Assembly: GCF_024343775.1 (NCBI RefSeq)
Contig: NZ_RJUF01000019.1
Coordinates: 1-64,000, forward strand
Length of the DNA stretch: 64,000 nt
Direction: 5' to 3'
DNA from: Lacihabitans soyangensis
GTDB taxonomy: Bacteria > Bacteroidota > Bacteroidia > Cytophagales > Spirosomataceae
Position numbers and translations under genes: made by a program
The notes under the pieces: generated by a model
Database searches by the model: none
What the model saw: the letters and a program-made list of their open reading frames with translations, nothing else
What the model was told of the DNA's origin: nothing
Shown: positions 53,861 to 63,745 of the stretch, piece by piece
How the letters are laid out: every line of letters begins with the position of its first letter
Position numbering within the stretch: position 1 is the first letter of the stretch

Positions 53861-56143
53861 TTATTTCAAAATCATCCTTTGGCTGATGGTTTTTCCTTTT
53901 CCATCGGTTCCATAAACCGTTATAAGATATTTTTTGGTTAAGTCTGCATTATAAAATCCAATGTTCGTTTTACCATAAATATCTGTTTTCAGCAAGGGAT
54001 TCCAATATAAAGTCTTGCGTCTATCGGGCTTCGCAGTGGCTTTGGTATACTTCGGGGCAAATATATTTCGGGCATACTGATAACCCATAAAAGTCTGATA
54101 ATTGTTAGCTTTATAAATACTTAAAAGGTCCTTACCTTTTGCTGTCAAGAGATTTACGATGGTACCAGCTTCTTGTCCCAGCTTGGCCGTTTTCTCTTTT
54201 TTATTCAAGAAATCCAGCCAAACAATGTCAACAGGTTTCAGTAGATTTAAGAAACCTACCGGTACTCTAGTTCCATCCACCATCACCCAGTTTTGATTTC
54301 CGCCATTTAATTTGCCAGTTAACTCAGGAACGTTTTTTTCAATCAAATCTACCACTGAAGTAATTCCCGATGAAGAATCTACCGTAACGGCAGTCTCAAA
54401 GTCCGCCTCCCAATTGTAACCTCTACGACGATAATCATTTTTAAGGTCTTTGCTCATTTTGCCGGTAACTACCACTTCTTTTAGAGCCACGGCTTTAGTT
54501 TGTACCGCTGGAGTTGTATTCGGTTTGTTCACTGCCGTAGGTTTCGCTGTTACACCATTAGCCGGAGTTTTAGCAACAACAGCAGGTGGAGTAATAGAAA
54601 CTTTGGGGCTGTATACTCCTTCTAACTTAAGGTCCAAATACTGGCCCTCATTATTCAGAGCCAGAACCTTAACGCTGTCCGTCCAATGGTCGTAAACGAC
54701 AAAATTTCCAGAAGAATCCGTTTGGGTTTCTTGGTATTTCATTCCTATTTTATCCCATAGAAATAAACTAAGCTTTTGATTTTCATATGGAACCATACTT
54801 TGCAAGGCAGTGCCTTTCATAGCCAAGGATTTTTCTTCTTTGAACACATTGGTTTTGGCTTCCTTTTTCCAGTCCATGGTCATCATAAGATTATCTAAAT
54901 AAAACTTAGAAACCGTAGGTTGAAACTCAAAGAGTGAGTCCAGTTTTTGAATTTCCGCCTCAAAATCAGCATCAAAAACCAGGCTATTTTGCATATTTTC
55001 TATTTTCTGACTGAAAACTGTGGGTGGTGTAATGTCGGTAACTGAAATAGACAAGTCAAGATTGGACATTGGCCTTTGGTTGTCATCCAAAACATAAAGG
55101 TCAAAATTAACTTTGCCTTTTGGTAACAGATTAGGCTTGTAATTGTCTATCTGTAAGGAGTTTTTGGCATTATTCAGAAAATACACCAAACGCTTGCATA
55201 CTACCTTGCCAGTCAAATCCTCCACTGCGATTTCTACAACTCCTGAATTAGGCACCAAGTCATTGTTAAGCACAAACTTGAAGTTGGTACTAACCGTCTC
55301 AAAAGGCACAGTGGTTATGATTTCTCCTCTTTGGCGAACCACAATATTGAATTTCTCAGGTACGTTGATATTGGTAAATACATTAATGAATAATCCATCA
55401 GAATAAATAACATTGTCGGTAGACAGAACATAACCAAACTGTTGCGAGGCAGGCAGCAGTTCTTTATACATTTTACCAGCTAGACTAAAAACTGCATAAT
55501 ACTTCATCCCCGTCTCAGGTTTTATTATAAAAGTGCCAATTTTTTGTAAATCAGGATAAAAGGTAGTTATGAGTTTTCCTGTACTGTCTTCAATTTTCCC
55601 CTCGAATCCCTTTGGCAAATTCATAAAATTATTGAGTTTAACCGCCACTTTACACGAAATGGCATCTACCAATTGTCCCCCTTCTGGGTAAAAAACAACT
55701 TCTGGTTTCTGAACAACTTTGGTAGCCAGTGGGCTGGCAGCACCTGGTAAAACACCTGAAACCTTGAAAGTCTTGGTATAGAAAGCTTTTTCAGAATAGT
55801 TTCGCATCAGCTGCGTATAAGCTGTGAGCTCATATTGTCCAGCAGCAAGGTTCTTTGGCAGAATAATCTGAGAATTAGCGTGACCGTTTTGTACGGCCAA
55901 TTTAGACTCATTGATTATCTCATTTTGCTTGTTTTGAAATAGCAAATACAAAACCTGACTTTTCTGAGATAAATGGTGCGAAGTGGCATCAAAAACATAA
56001 GTTTTAAGCCAAATGGTATCCCCAGCTACATAAGCGTCTTTGTCAGTATGGACAAAAACTTTCTCCGATTGATAAGTCGAAGTTTGAGCTGAGATTTGAA
56101 TCGCACAAAATACTAATAAAACTAAAAACTTAAACTTTTGCAT
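53861..56143 (-). CDS. Secreted MG2-domain protein with TonB-plug-like segment
   Basis: 760 residues. Signal peptide (1-20, ending ISAQ). Residues about 25-130 are an alpha-2-macroglobulin MG2-like domain (KVFVHTDKDAYVAGDTIWLK, GQYELTAYTQLMRNYSEKAF). Further Ig-like domains follow, then a Thr/Pro/Ala-rich linker (about 520-545) and, from about residue 550, a VVVTGKM segment and a plug-like part resembling that of TonB receptors (NWVMVDGTRVPVGFLN, VDIVWLDFLNKKE) without a barrel. Proteins of this kind are outer-membrane or surface proteins of Bacteroidota with unknown partner. A near-consensus RpoN site lies 36 bp upstream. Confidence 0.82.
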   Translation of the reverse strand: MQKFKFLVLLVFCAIQISAQTSTYQSEKVFVHTDKDAYVAGDTIWLKTYVFDATSHHLSQKSQVLYLLFQNKQNEIINESKLAVQNGHANSQIILPKNLAAGQYELTAYTQLMRNYSEKAFYTKTFKVSGVLPGAASPLATKVVQKPEVVFYPEGGQLVDAISCKVAVKLNNFMNLPKGFEGKIEDSTGKLITTFYPDLQKIGTFIIKPETGMKYYAVFSLAGKMYKELLPASQQFGYVLSTDNVIYSDGLFINVFTNINVPEKFNIVVRQRGEIITTVPFETVSTNFKFVLNNDLVPNSGVVEIAVEDLTGKVVCKRLVYFLNNAKNSLQIDNYKPNLLPKGKVNFDLYVLDDNQRPMSNLDLSISVTDITPPTVFSQKIENMQNSLVFDADFEAEIQKLDSLFEFQPTVSKFYLDNLMMTMDWKKEAKTNVFKEEKSLAMKGTALQSMVPYENQKLSLFLWDKIGMKYQETQTDSSGNFVVYDHWTDSVKVLALNNEGQYLDLKLEGVYSPKVSITPPAVVAKTPANGVTAKPTAVNKPNTTPAVQTKAVALKEVVVTGKMSKDLKNDYRRRGYNWEADFETAVTVDSSSGITSVVDLIEKNVPELTGKLNGGNQNWVMVDGTRVPVGFLNLLKPVDIVWLDFLNKKEKTAKLGQEAGTIVNLLTAKGKDLLSIYKANNYQTFMGYQYARNIFAPKYTKATAKPDRRKTLYWNPLLKTDIYGKTNIGFYNADLTKKYLITVYGTDGKGKTISQRMILK

Positions 56144-56178
56144 ATTAGGAGGCTATATTTTGGGTTTATTATACAATT

Positions 56179-56195
56179 TGCAAATACTGTGCCTA
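56179..56195 (-). promoter_or_regulatory. Sigma-54 -24/-12 promoter element before the MG2-domain gene
   Basis: On the minus strand TAGGCACAGTATTTGCA; RpoN consensus TTGGCACG-N4-TTGCA. GG to GC spacing is 12, only two mismatches. The predicted start is about 26 bp before the ATG. Confidence 0.55.
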
Positions 56196-56373
56196 TATAA
56201 ATGAACAGAGAAATTTCTCGAAAAATTTGTGGCAATAGGGCTGAAATAAAACCTAAAATATATTCACATTAAAACTTAGCTTCCCATTGTCCCAATCTAG
56301 CATTCTATTCCAAAGCGAACTAAATAAATATTGGTTTTAAGGAAATTTAACCAAAAAACATCGATAACAAGCT

Positions 56374-57291
56374 TCACTTGTTCATCCATTGCATCAAGTC
56401 TTCCTTATCCACAATCGACCAACTATGCGGGTGTCTGACGCCATTTGCTCTAAAACCTTTATTTTCGGTTGGTAAATATTCCACTTTATCAAAGCCTATT
56501 TTATTTAGATTTTCATAAAGTATTTTGATATAAAAGGCATTCATTTGGTCAAAATCAGCCTTTCTGTTCTCTTTCCACCAAAGCGTATCTGGCTCTGTAT
56601 AAAAACGCATTTTTGTATTTTTAAGACTTTTAAGATTATCGGTGTAATTGGTTGTGGAAGTGTACACCGCATAATCTTGGTATTTCAAAATATTGTCAGT
56701 CGGATTACCAAATTTATTTCCTAAAGTTTCAATTATCCATTTACTTTCTTGAACAGATACTTCAGAAAAGTTCCGCTTCAAATTTTTTTCAGAACTTCTG
56801 TATAACGCAACCAAGTCAATGGGTGAATCAATTATAAAAACACCTTTGGGCTTCAAGTTATATATCTTATTTTCAATAAGAAACGAACTAATAAGTAAGG
56901 TAACATTACCTCCACTCGAAAATCCACCGAAATAGATGTCCTTCCTTGGTAGATTATTTACCTGAAATATTTTTTGTAATTGTCCCGAAAGTTCTCGCTT
57001 TTCATTTTCCTCGAGCCACAATTTTTGATTGTAGTTCATGTAAATCAAAGCCGTGTTGTTTTCCTTGGCAATTTCTAATATGTTGAATTCCCGTTTTATA
57101 TCTTCTGGTTTTTCTCCAAAACCTCCAAAAAGGATGAGTACCTTTTTGATATCATTGCTGGAAAAATTCAAGACATAATTTTCTTTTCTAACTTCTTGAA
57201 TATCAAATTTTTCAATACTCTGCTTTGGAGTGTTTTTGCAAGAAACGAAAGCCGTCAATATCAAAACGATTATTCCAAAAAACTTTTTCAT
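56374..57291 (-). CDS. Alpha/beta-hydrolase-like lipoprotein, function unknown
   Basis: 305 residues. Lipoprotein signal with Cys18 (AFVSC). Hydrolase-fold features: VLILFGGFGEKPED at about 50-63, the nucleophile elbow GGFSSGGN (around residue 123) with candidate Ser, and a late HPHSWSIVDKED with a His in the right place for a triad. The acid residue is not obvious (D152 in IIDSPIDL or a later Asp). Possible esterase or peptidase at the envelope. I do not recognise the subfamily. Confidence 0.7.
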   Translation of the reverse strand: MKKFFGIIVLILTAFVSCKNTPKQSIEKFDIQEVRKENYVLNFSSNDIKKVLILFGGFGEKPEDIKREFNILEIAKENNTALIYMNYNQKLWLEENEKRELSGQLQKIFQVNNLPRKDIYFGGFSSGGNVTLLISSFLIENKIYNLKPKGVFIIDSPIDLVALYRSSEKNLKRNFSEVSVQESKWIIETLGNKFGNPTDNILKYQDYAVYTSTTNYTDNLKSLKNTKMRFYTEPDTLWWKENRKADFDQMNAFYIKILYENLNKIGFDKVEYLPTENKGFRANGVRHPHSWSIVDKEDLMQWMNK

Positions 57292-57309
57292 TTGTCAAAT
57301 TATTTACAA

Positions 57310-57339
57310 CAAATATATTGAAAAGGATTATTATCCAAA
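57310..57339 (-). promoter_or_regulatory. Predicted promoter for the alpha/beta-hydrolase lipoprotein
   Basis: On the minus strand TTTG (57336-57339), 18-bp spacer, TATATTTG (57310-57317), matching TAnnTTTG exactly. The start codon is 18 bp beyond the -7 box. Confidence 0.4.
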
Positions 57340-57433
57340 ATGGATTCTATTGCTCAGTTAAAACAAATGGTTTGGAAGAAGTTTACTGGCATCAGATAAA
57401 ATTAATACGAAGAGCCTCATCTGTCTGAATGTT

Positions 57434-57502
57434 AAACCCTTACAGGGTTTGGGGTTCAATTATGGTTATTTTTGTTAATTTACTTCAACCCCTCTGGGGT
57501 TG
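57434..57502. repeat. Pair of GC-rich hairpins (REP-like element)
   Basis: AAACCCT-TAC-AGGGTTT (57434-57450) and CAACCCC-TCT-GGGGTTG (57486-57502) lie 35 bp apart in an AT-rich 356-bp gap (57292-57647) with no gene. Each is a perfect 7-bp stem with a 3-nt loop and no following T-tract. This combination looks like a dispersed palindromic repeat. The rest of the gap shows nothing else except the ftsH terminator. Confidence 0.55.
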
Positions 57503-57621
57503 CTTATTTTCAATTGTTTAAGAGTTTAAACCTTTTTCAAATGAAATTTATTCGTACACCAGTAGAAGAAATTCATCTATTATTTTCAAAAACAAGCCAA
57601 TTCCAAAAATAAACCCATAAA

Positions 57622-57643
57622 AAAACCCGATTACTCGGGTTTT
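57622..57643 (-). terminator. Rho-independent terminator after ftsH
   Basis: AAAACCCGA (57622-57630), TTAC loop, TCGGGTTTT (57635-57643), just 5 bp beyond the ftsH stop on the minus strand. Confidence 0.85.
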
Positions 57644-57647
57644 AAAA

Positions 57648-59684
57648 TTATTTCGTTTCAGTGCTGTCTGTGACTTCGGGATCCTTGTCGGCTCCCTCTA
57701 CAACTGCTATTTCATCCTTTTTATCTAAAAACTCCTGATAAACCGTTGGCTTATCAAAAGGCCTCTCTCCTATCAGGCCAACTAAATCATGTTGATAAAT
57801 GATTTCTCGTTCCAACAAAGCTTTTGCCAATATATCCAATTTATCACGGTGTTCTAGAAGCAAATCTTTAGTGGCAGAATAAGCCAAATCAATCATTTTC
57901 TTAACCTCTTCATCAATCACTTGTGCCGTGAGTTCTGAATATGGTTTAGTAAATGAGTACTCACTTTGACCTTTAGAATCGTAATAACTTACGTTTCCAA
58001 TTTTCTCGTTCATACCATATACCGTAACCATGCTGTAAGCCAACTTGGTAATTTTCTCCAAATCGCTCAAGGCACCAGTTGATATCTTCCCGAACACCAC
58101 TTCTTCGGCAGCTCTACCCCCAAGGGTCATACACATTTCGTCAAAAAGCTGCTCGGTGCGATACAAATATTGTTCTTTAGGCAAGTATTGAGCGTAACCC
58201 AAGGCCGCAATTCCTCTCGGAACTATACTCACTTTTACTAGAGGATTGGCGTGCTCTAAAAACCAGCCCGCGATGGCATGACCAGCTTCATGAAAAGCTA
58301 CAATTTCTTTTTCCTCTGGCGAAATCAATTTATTGCGTTTTTCTAAACCGCCAATTTCTCTGTCAATAGCGTCTTGGAAATCTTTCATTTCCACCTGCTT
58401 TTTACCTCTACGAGCAGCCAAAAGAGCAGCTTCGTTACATACGTTGGCAATTTCAGCACCGGCAAAACCTGGTGTCTGAGCAGCCAATTTCTTAGGATCT
58501 ACTTCTTCTGCAAACTTAATTGGCTTCAAGTGAACTTTGAAAATTGCCTCACGACCATTAATATCTGGTACATCCACACTTATCTGACGGTCAAATCTAC
58601 CTGGTCTGAGCAAGGCTGGATCCAAAACATCTGGACGGTTGGTTGCGGCAAGAATTATGATTCCAGAGTCTGATCCAAAACCATCCATTTCCACCAAAAG
58701 TGAGTTTAAGGTATTCTCTCTTTCGTCGTTTCCGCCTGGCATTGAGCCCTTTCCACGAGAACGACCAACAGCGTCAATCTCATCTATAAATATGATACAA
58801 GGTGCTTTTTCTTTGGCTTGTTTGAACAAATCTCTAACTCTGGCAGCACCAACACCCACGAACATTTCTACAAAATCAGAACCTGAAAGTGAGAAAAACG
58901 GCACACTAGCTTCTCCAGCTACAGCCTTAGCCATTAATGTCTTACCTGTTCCCGGAGGGCCAACCAACAAGGCTCCTTTCGGTATTTTACCACCCAATTC
59001 GGTATATTTACCCGGTTTTTTCAAAAACTCTACAATCTCCGTCAGCTCTTCTTTGGCCTCGTCGAGACCTGCAACGTCTTGAAAAGTTATTTTAACCTTG
59101 TTATCAGCATCAAAAAGTGCTGCTTTGGATTTTCCAATGTTAAACAATGCTCCTCCTGGGCCACCACCAGACATACGGGTCATGATGAAGTACATCAAAC
59201 CGAAGAAGAACAAAATAGGGAACCACTGCCAGAAAATATTCATATAGTCACTTCTGGTCATGGTTTCAGGATACAGAGTACCCTTCACATCATCAGGAAT
59301 TGCTGCAGTTTTCAGGAAATTATTGTACTCGTACATAAACGAATCCTCAGAAACGATATCCACCTTTAAATGCGGCCCGCCTGAGAATTTGTTATTAGCC
59401 AATTTGGCCTTGTATTCAGGCTTAGTAAGTGCTTCTGGTGTAAGATTAATCTCAAGTGTATTGGTTCCTTTGACCAAAAATACCTTTTGCACATCGCCCG
59501 CCAAAACCATCTTTTCGAAAGACTTGTACGGCACAGAACCAAGTTTATTTGTACTGCTAAAAAATACTAGACCCATGATGGCCAAAATAAGAGCCGCCAC
59601 TACCCAGCCTTGAAGCCCACCAGGATTAGGTGTCAGCTTCTTCTTCGGTTTATCCGAAGAATTGTTGTTGTTGCTTTCAGACAT
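57648..59684 (-). CDS. ftsH: ATP-dependent zinc metalloprotease FtsH
   Basis: 678 residues. Two membrane helices (about 25-43 and 155-170) flank a periplasmic domain; AAA+ module with Walker A GPPGTGKT (242-249), Walker B IIFIDE (297-302) and the [23 protein letters not shown]41 peptidase with HEAGH (465-469) and third zinc ligand D541. It degrades membrane and short-lived cytoplasmic proteins. An acidic C-terminal tail (residues 655-678) is typical of Bacteroidota FtsH. It lies 29 bp downstream of rsfS in the same operon. Confidence 0.98.
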   Translation of the reverse strand: MSESNNNNSSDKPKKKLTPNPGGLQGWVVAALILAIMGLVFFSSTNKLGSVPYKSFEKMVLAGDVQKVFLVKGTNTLEINLTPEALTKPEYKAKLANNKFSGGPHLKVDIVSEDSFMYEYNNFLKTAAIPDDVKGTLYPETMTRSDYMNIFWQWFPILFFFGLMYFIMTRMSGGGPGGALFNIGKSKAALFDADNKVKITFQDVAGLDEAKEELTEIVEFLKKPGKYTELGGKIPKGALLVGPPGTGKTLMAKAVAGEASVPFFSLSGSDFVEMFVGVGAARVRDLFKQAKEKAPCIIFIDEIDAVGRSRGKGSMPGGNDERENTLNSLLVEMDGFGSDSGIIILAATNRPDVLDPALLRPGRFDRQISVDVPDINGREAIFKVHLKPIKFAEEVDPKKLAAQTPGFAGAEIANVCNEAALLAARRGKKQVEMKDFQDAIDREIGGLEKRNKLISPEEKEIVAFHEAGHAIAGWFLEHANPLVKVSIVPRGIAALGYAQYLPKEQYLYRTEQLFDEMCMTLGGRAAEEVVFGKISTGALSDLEKITKLAYSMVTVYGMNEKIGNVSYYDSKGQSEYSFTKPYSELTAQVIDEEVKKMIDLAYSATKDLLLEHRDKLDILAKALLEREIIYQHDLVGLIGERPFDKPTVYQEFLDKKDEIAVVEGADKDPEVTDSTETK

Positions 59685-59713
59685 ATTAAATTTTAAATAA
59701 AATCTATGATTGG

Positions 59714-60106
59714 TTAACTAAGTGGAGTTAGAGAAGGTTTCAAGGTATCACCATAATAAGTGCAGTCTGCATCACCCCAAAGCGACTCAATATCGTAAAA
59801 CTCACGACGGTCTTTTTTGAAAACATGCACCACCACATCTACATAATCTAACAAAATCCACTCTTTATTTTGAATACCCTCCTTGTGCCAAGGAGATTCT
59901 TTGGTTGACTTAAATACTTCTTCGTCCACCGAGCCAGCTATGGCGTCTATTTGTGTGTCGGAACTTCCTGAGCAGATAACAAAAAAGTCTGTAATAGCAC
60001 CCTGAATCTTTCTTAAATCCATTTTTATGATATCAAAACCCTTCTTCTCCTGCATTCCGTTGATGATGGAATCGCACAACACTTCACTCGAAATCTTTTT
60101 CTTCAT
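59714..60106 (-). CDS. rsfS: Ribosome silencing factor RsfS
   Basis: 130 residues, standard RsfS/YbeB/DUF143 length. Signatures: KGFDIIKMDLRKI, ITDFFVICSGSSDTQIDAIA (residues 36-55), ESPWHKEGIQNKEWILLDYVDVVVHVF (read as two parts), and FYDIESLWGDA. It binds L14 (uL14) of the 50S subunit and blocks subunit joining in starvation. The pair rsfS-ftsH is common in Bacteroidota. birA starts divergently 93 bp away. Confidence 0.96.
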   Translation of the reverse strand: MKKKISSEVLCDSIINGMQEKKGFDIIKMDLRKIQGAITDFFVICSGSSDTQIDAIAGSVDEEVFKSTKESPWHKEGIQNKEWILLDYVDVVVHVFKKDRREFYDIESLWGDADCTYYGDTLKPSLTPLS

Positions 60107-60198
60107 TAAACTGTAAATTGGTTAAATTTGCGAGCGGTAACAAAATCAAATATGCCATTACATCGCAGATTTTCTATAAAACGCTAAATTAATTTATT

Positions 60199-60966
60199 TT
60201 GCTCAAAATTCAGCCCAAAACTTTTTTTGTCGGTAAAAATCTAATTTTTCTGCCATCTTGTCATTCTACCAACGACATAGCTAATGAAATAATTCAAAAT
60301 AAGGAATTTATTGACGGAACTGTCATCCTTACCGATCACCAAACGGCGGGCAGGGGACAACGTGGAAACGCCTGGGAAAGTAACATAGGGCAGAATATTT
60401 TGATGAGTCTTATTGTCAAAACAACGTTTCTAAGTCTAGAAAAATCCTTTGATTTAAGCATTACAGTAGCCGTTTCCGTTTTGGAGGCATTGCAAACTTT
60501 AGGAATACAAAACACAAGCATCAAATGGCCTAACGACCTCTATATCAACGAGAAAAAAACAGGTGGAATATTGATTGAGAACAGCATTTCGGGCAACAAA
60601 ATGAGCCATTCGATAGTGGGAATAGGTATAAACGTTAATCAGACAAAATTTGAGAATATACGGGCAACATCATTATGTTTGGAGCTAAAACAGGAGCAAG
60701 TAAGTCGTGAAATAATCGTAGAAAAAATCTGCGAATCTATAGAGTCAAATCTGGAATTACTAAAAAGCGGCTCATTCAAAAAAATCAAAGAGAAATATCT
60801 TCTAAATCTATTTGGAAAAGACCAATTAAGAGTTTTTAAATCCGAAAAAGGAATTTTTGAGGGCGAAATCGTGGGAATATCAGACCAAGGACACTTGAAA
60901 ATAATTAGCCAAAACGAAGAAAAATATTACAATATCAAGGAAATTGAATATCTTTTTGATGATTAA
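60199..60966 (+). CDS. birA: Biotin-[acetyl-CoA-carboxylase] ligase
   Basis: 255 residues from a TTG start at 60199; no ATG lies at a suitable place. It is the catalytic BPL_LplA domain without an N-terminal DNA-binding helix-turn-helix, so it cannot act as the BirA repressor. The biotin-adenylate motif GRGQRGNAW (about residues 51-59), IKWPNDLYINEKKTGGIL (about 109-126) and SIVGIGINVN are all visible. It attaches biotin to acetyl-CoA carboxylase or similar carriers. Confidence 0.93.
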   Translation: MLKIQPKTFFVGKNLIFLPSCHSTNDIANEIIQNKEFIDGTVILTDHQTAGRGQRGNAWESNIGQNILMSLIVKTTFLSLEKSFDLSITVAVSVLEALQTLGIQNTSIKWPNDLYINEKKTGGILIENSISGNKMSHSIVGIGINVNQTKFENIRATSLCLELKQEQVSREIIVEKICESIESNLELLKSGSFKKIKEKYLLNLFGKDQLRVFKSEKGIFEGEIVGISDQGHLKIISQNEEKYYNIKEIEYLFDD

Positions 60967-60976
60967 CCCGCAGAAT

Positions 60977-61007
60977 TTTGGGCAAGTCAAATGAAACAAT
61001 ATTTTTG
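60977..61007 (+). promoter_or_regulatory. Consensus promoter for the GH63-like gene
   Basis: TTTG (60977-60980), 19-bp spacer, TATTTTTG (61000-61007): exact match to TTTG-N19-TAnnTTTG. The leader to the ATG would be about 62 nt. Confidence 0.6.
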
Positions 61008-61075
61008 CAATCAAGCAAAATACTACATAAATCATCCACCCTAGAATACAACCAAAGAAGAATATTTTAAAACCT

Positions 61076-63721
61076 ATGGAATCAAATACGGAAAGAAAGA
61101 GACTGATAGAACGAGCTGACAATAAAGGATGGAAAAAATGGGGACCGTATCTTTCCGAAAGACAATGGGGAACTGTTAGAGAGGACTACAGTGTATACGG
61201 AGACGCCTGGAACTATCTCACCCACGACATGGCACGCTCGAGAGCATACAGATGGGGAGAAGATGGCATCGGAGGTATTTCTGACAATAAACAACACATT
61301 TGTTTCGCTTTGGCACTTTGGAATCACAAAGATTCCATCTTAAAAGAGCGTCTATTTGGCTTAACCAACAATGAAGGAAACCACGGCGAAGATGTAAAAG
61401 AGCTGTACTATTACCTCGATAGTACTCCTACCCACTCATATATGAAAATGCTCTACAAATACCCCATAGAGGCATTTCCTTATGAAAAAATCACTGGCGA
61501 AAACAACAGACGGAACATCCGCGAAGATGAGTACGAAATAATAGATACGGGTGTTTTCGACGACAACAAATACTTCGATATTTTTGTGGAGTACGCCAAA
61601 AGGGAAGAAAACGACATTTTCATAAAAATAACCGCCACCAACCGCAGCAAAAAAGAAGCACCTTTGACCGTGCTACCTACCATTTGGTTTAGAAATACTT
61701 GGTCTTGGGGGTATGAAGAATTCGACAAAAAACCTATACTCTCGGGCATAGCCAATAGCCAAATAGAGGTTAATCACAGACTATTTGAGCGGATGAAACT
61801 CTATTGTCACGGAGCAGATTCTCTGCTATTTTGTGAAAACGAAACTAATATGGAGCGGGTTTTTGGAAAAGAAAATGCGAGTCCTTACACAAAAGATGGT
61901 ATCAATAATTATATCGTCCATGGGAAAGAAAAAGCCATCAATCACAACCAAATAGGCACCAAAGCCTCCGCAAAATATACTAGAAAAATAAAAGCAGGGG
62001 AATCGGAGACCTTTTGGCTGAGATTCAGCGATCAAACCAACCTTAAAGAGCCTTTCGTTAATTTTGAGGAAGTATTTGCAGAAAGTCTGAAAACTGCCGA
62101 TGATTTCTACGAAATTATACAGAAAGACATCAAAAGTGAGGAAGAAAAGGCCATTCAAAGACAGGCCTTTGCAGGTATGATGTGGAGTAAGCAGTTTTAC
62201 TACTACAACATCGACCAATGGATGAATGGTGACCCAAAAATGCCTTTTGAGTTTAGAGGACGGGCTTTTGAGCGAAATTCTCCTTGGAAGCACGCCTACA
62301 TGGCCAACATACTTTCTATGCCCGACAAATGGGAATACCCATGGTTTGCAGCATGGGATTTGGCTTTTCATACCGCTACTTTGGCTCGTATAGACCCTGA
62401 TTTTGCCAAAAGACAGCTGGCAGTGGTTTTAAGAGAATACTATATGCACCCGAACGGGCAAATACCAGCTTACGAGTGGAATTTCTCTGACGTAAACCCT
62501 CCAGTCCATGCATGGGCCACTTGGAAAGTCTACGAAACAGACAAAGAAATGAACGGCGGAAAGGGTGATGTAGGATTTTTGGAGAGGATTTTTCATAAAC
62601 TTTTGTTGAACTTCACTTGGTGGGTCAACCAAAAGGATGAGGACGGCAATAATATATTTGGAGGCGGATTCTTAGGACTTGATAACATCGGAGTATTTGA
62701 TAGAAACGCACAAATTCCGGGTGTAAAACTCCAACAAGCCGACGCCACAGGTTGGATGGCCATTTACACGCTCAATATGCTAAAAATTGCCTGCGAAATA
62801 TCCTTGGAAAGGCCAGCTTATCAGGATATGGCCTCTAAGTTTTTTGAGCACTTCCTGTATATTGCCGCGGCCATAAACAAGACCTTGGACGAAGAAGGAA
62901 ACGGACTTTGGGATGAGGACGACCAGTTTTATTACGACAAAATATATACCCCAGACGCAAACACTTTGTTCCTGAAAATCAGGTCATTGGTGGGTTTAAT
63001 TCCATTGTGTGCTGTTGAGGTCATCAGCGAGGATTTATTACAAAAACTACCAGATTTCAAGCGTCGCTTGGAATGGATTTTAAAGAATAGGCCTGATTTG
63101 GCGGGTTTAATTTCAAGATGGCACGAGCCAGGGAAAGGTGAAACGCACTTGCTGTCGCTTCTGAGAGGACACCGCATGAAAATGGTATTCAAACGTCTAT
63201 TTGACGAGAAAGAATTCCTTTCAGATTACGGTATCAGGTCCATGTCGAAATTCCATTTAGAGAACCCCTATCATTTTAACCTCCACGGTGAACACCTGAA
63301 TGTAAAATATACACCTGGCGAATCTGACCTGACCATAATGGGCGGAAATTCGAACTGGCGAGGGCCCGTTTGGTTTCCACTTAACTACCTTATAATAGAC
63401 TCTTTACATAAATATTCAAAATATTATGGTGAAGACTATGAGGTAGAATACCCAACCAACTCTGGCGAAATAGTAACCATTCGTGAAGCTGCCCTTCAGA
63501 TTTCGGAGCGGTTAATCAATATTTTCAAAGAAGGAGAAAATGGCAAAAAGCCATTTATGGGCGGTGTAGAAAAATTCAACAAAGACAAAGACTTTAAGGA
63601 TTACTACCATTTCTACGAATACTTCCATGGCGACAACGGCAAAGGTCTAGGAGCCGCCCACCAAACCGGCTGGACAGGCCTCGTAGCAGATTTGATTCAG
63701 GAAGTGAATGAGGGGAGGTAG
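61076..63721 (+). CDS. GH63/MGH1-type glycoside hydrolase
   Basis: 881 residues, no signal peptide, so cytoplasmic. The N-terminal beta-sandwich region opens WKKWGPYLSERQWGTVREDY; the C-terminal (alpha/alpha)6 barrel covers roughly residues 360-880 and includes FAAWDLAFHTATLARIDP (candidate acidic residue in WDLAF), IPAYEWNFSDVNPPVHAWA and GGNSNWRGPVWFPLNYLIID. Related proteins act on glucosylglycerate, mannosylglycerate or alpha-glucosides. Which of these it uses cannot be read here. The stop is 2 bp from that of the convergent RtcB gene. It shares trehalose/alpha-glucan themes with the maltokinase at 10.2 kb, but they are not linked. Confidence 0.85.
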   Translation: MESNTERKRLIERADNKGWKKWGPYLSERQWGTVREDYSVYGDAWNYLTHDMARSRAYRWGEDGIGGISDNKQHICFALALWNHKDSILKERLFGLTNNEGNHGEDVKELYYYLDSTPTHSYMKMLYKYPIEAFPYEKITGENNRRNIREDEYEIIDTGVFDDNKYFDIFVEYAKREENDIFIKITATNRSKKEAPLTVLPTIWFRNTWSWGYEEFDKKPILSGIANSQIEVNHRLFERMKLYCHGADSLLFCENETNMERVFGKENASPYTKDGINNYIVHGKEKAINHNQIGTKASAKYTRKIKAGESETFWLRFSDQTNLKEPFVNFEEVFAESLKTADDFYEIIQKDIKSEEEKAIQRQAFAGMMWSKQFYYYNIDQWMNGDPKMPFEFRGRAFERNSPWKHAYMANILSMPDKWEYPWFAAWDLAFHTATLARIDPDFAKRQLAVVLREYYMHPNGQIPAYEWNFSDVNPPVHAWATWKVYETDKEMNGGKGDVGFLERIFHKLLLNFTWWVNQKDEDGNNIFGGGFLGLDNIGVFDRNAQIPGVKLQQADATGWMAIYTLNMLKIACEISLERPAYQDMASKFFEHFLYIAAAINKTLDEEGNGLWDEDDQFYYDKIYTPDANTLFLKIRSLVGLIPLCAVEVISEDLLQKLPDFKRRLEWILKNRPDLAGLISRWHEPGKGETHLLSLLRGHRMKMVFKRLFDEKEFLSDYGIRSMSKFHLENPYHFNLHGEHLNVKYTPGESDLTIMGGNSNWRGPVWFPLNYLIIDSLHKYSKYYGEDYEVEYPTNSGEIVTIREAALQISERLINIFKEGENGKKPFMGGVEKFNKDKDFKDYYHFYEYFHGDNGKGLGAAHQTGWTGLVADLIQEVNEGR

Positions 63722-63745
63722 ATTTAATCCTCTCTCCCCTCTTTT
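63710..63745 (+). terminator. Possible terminator over the convergent stop codons
   Basis: GAGGGGAG (63710-63717) pairs with CTCCCCTC (63734-63741), followed by TTTT. It overlaps the 3' ends of both the GH63-like and RtcB genes. Confidence 0.5.
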
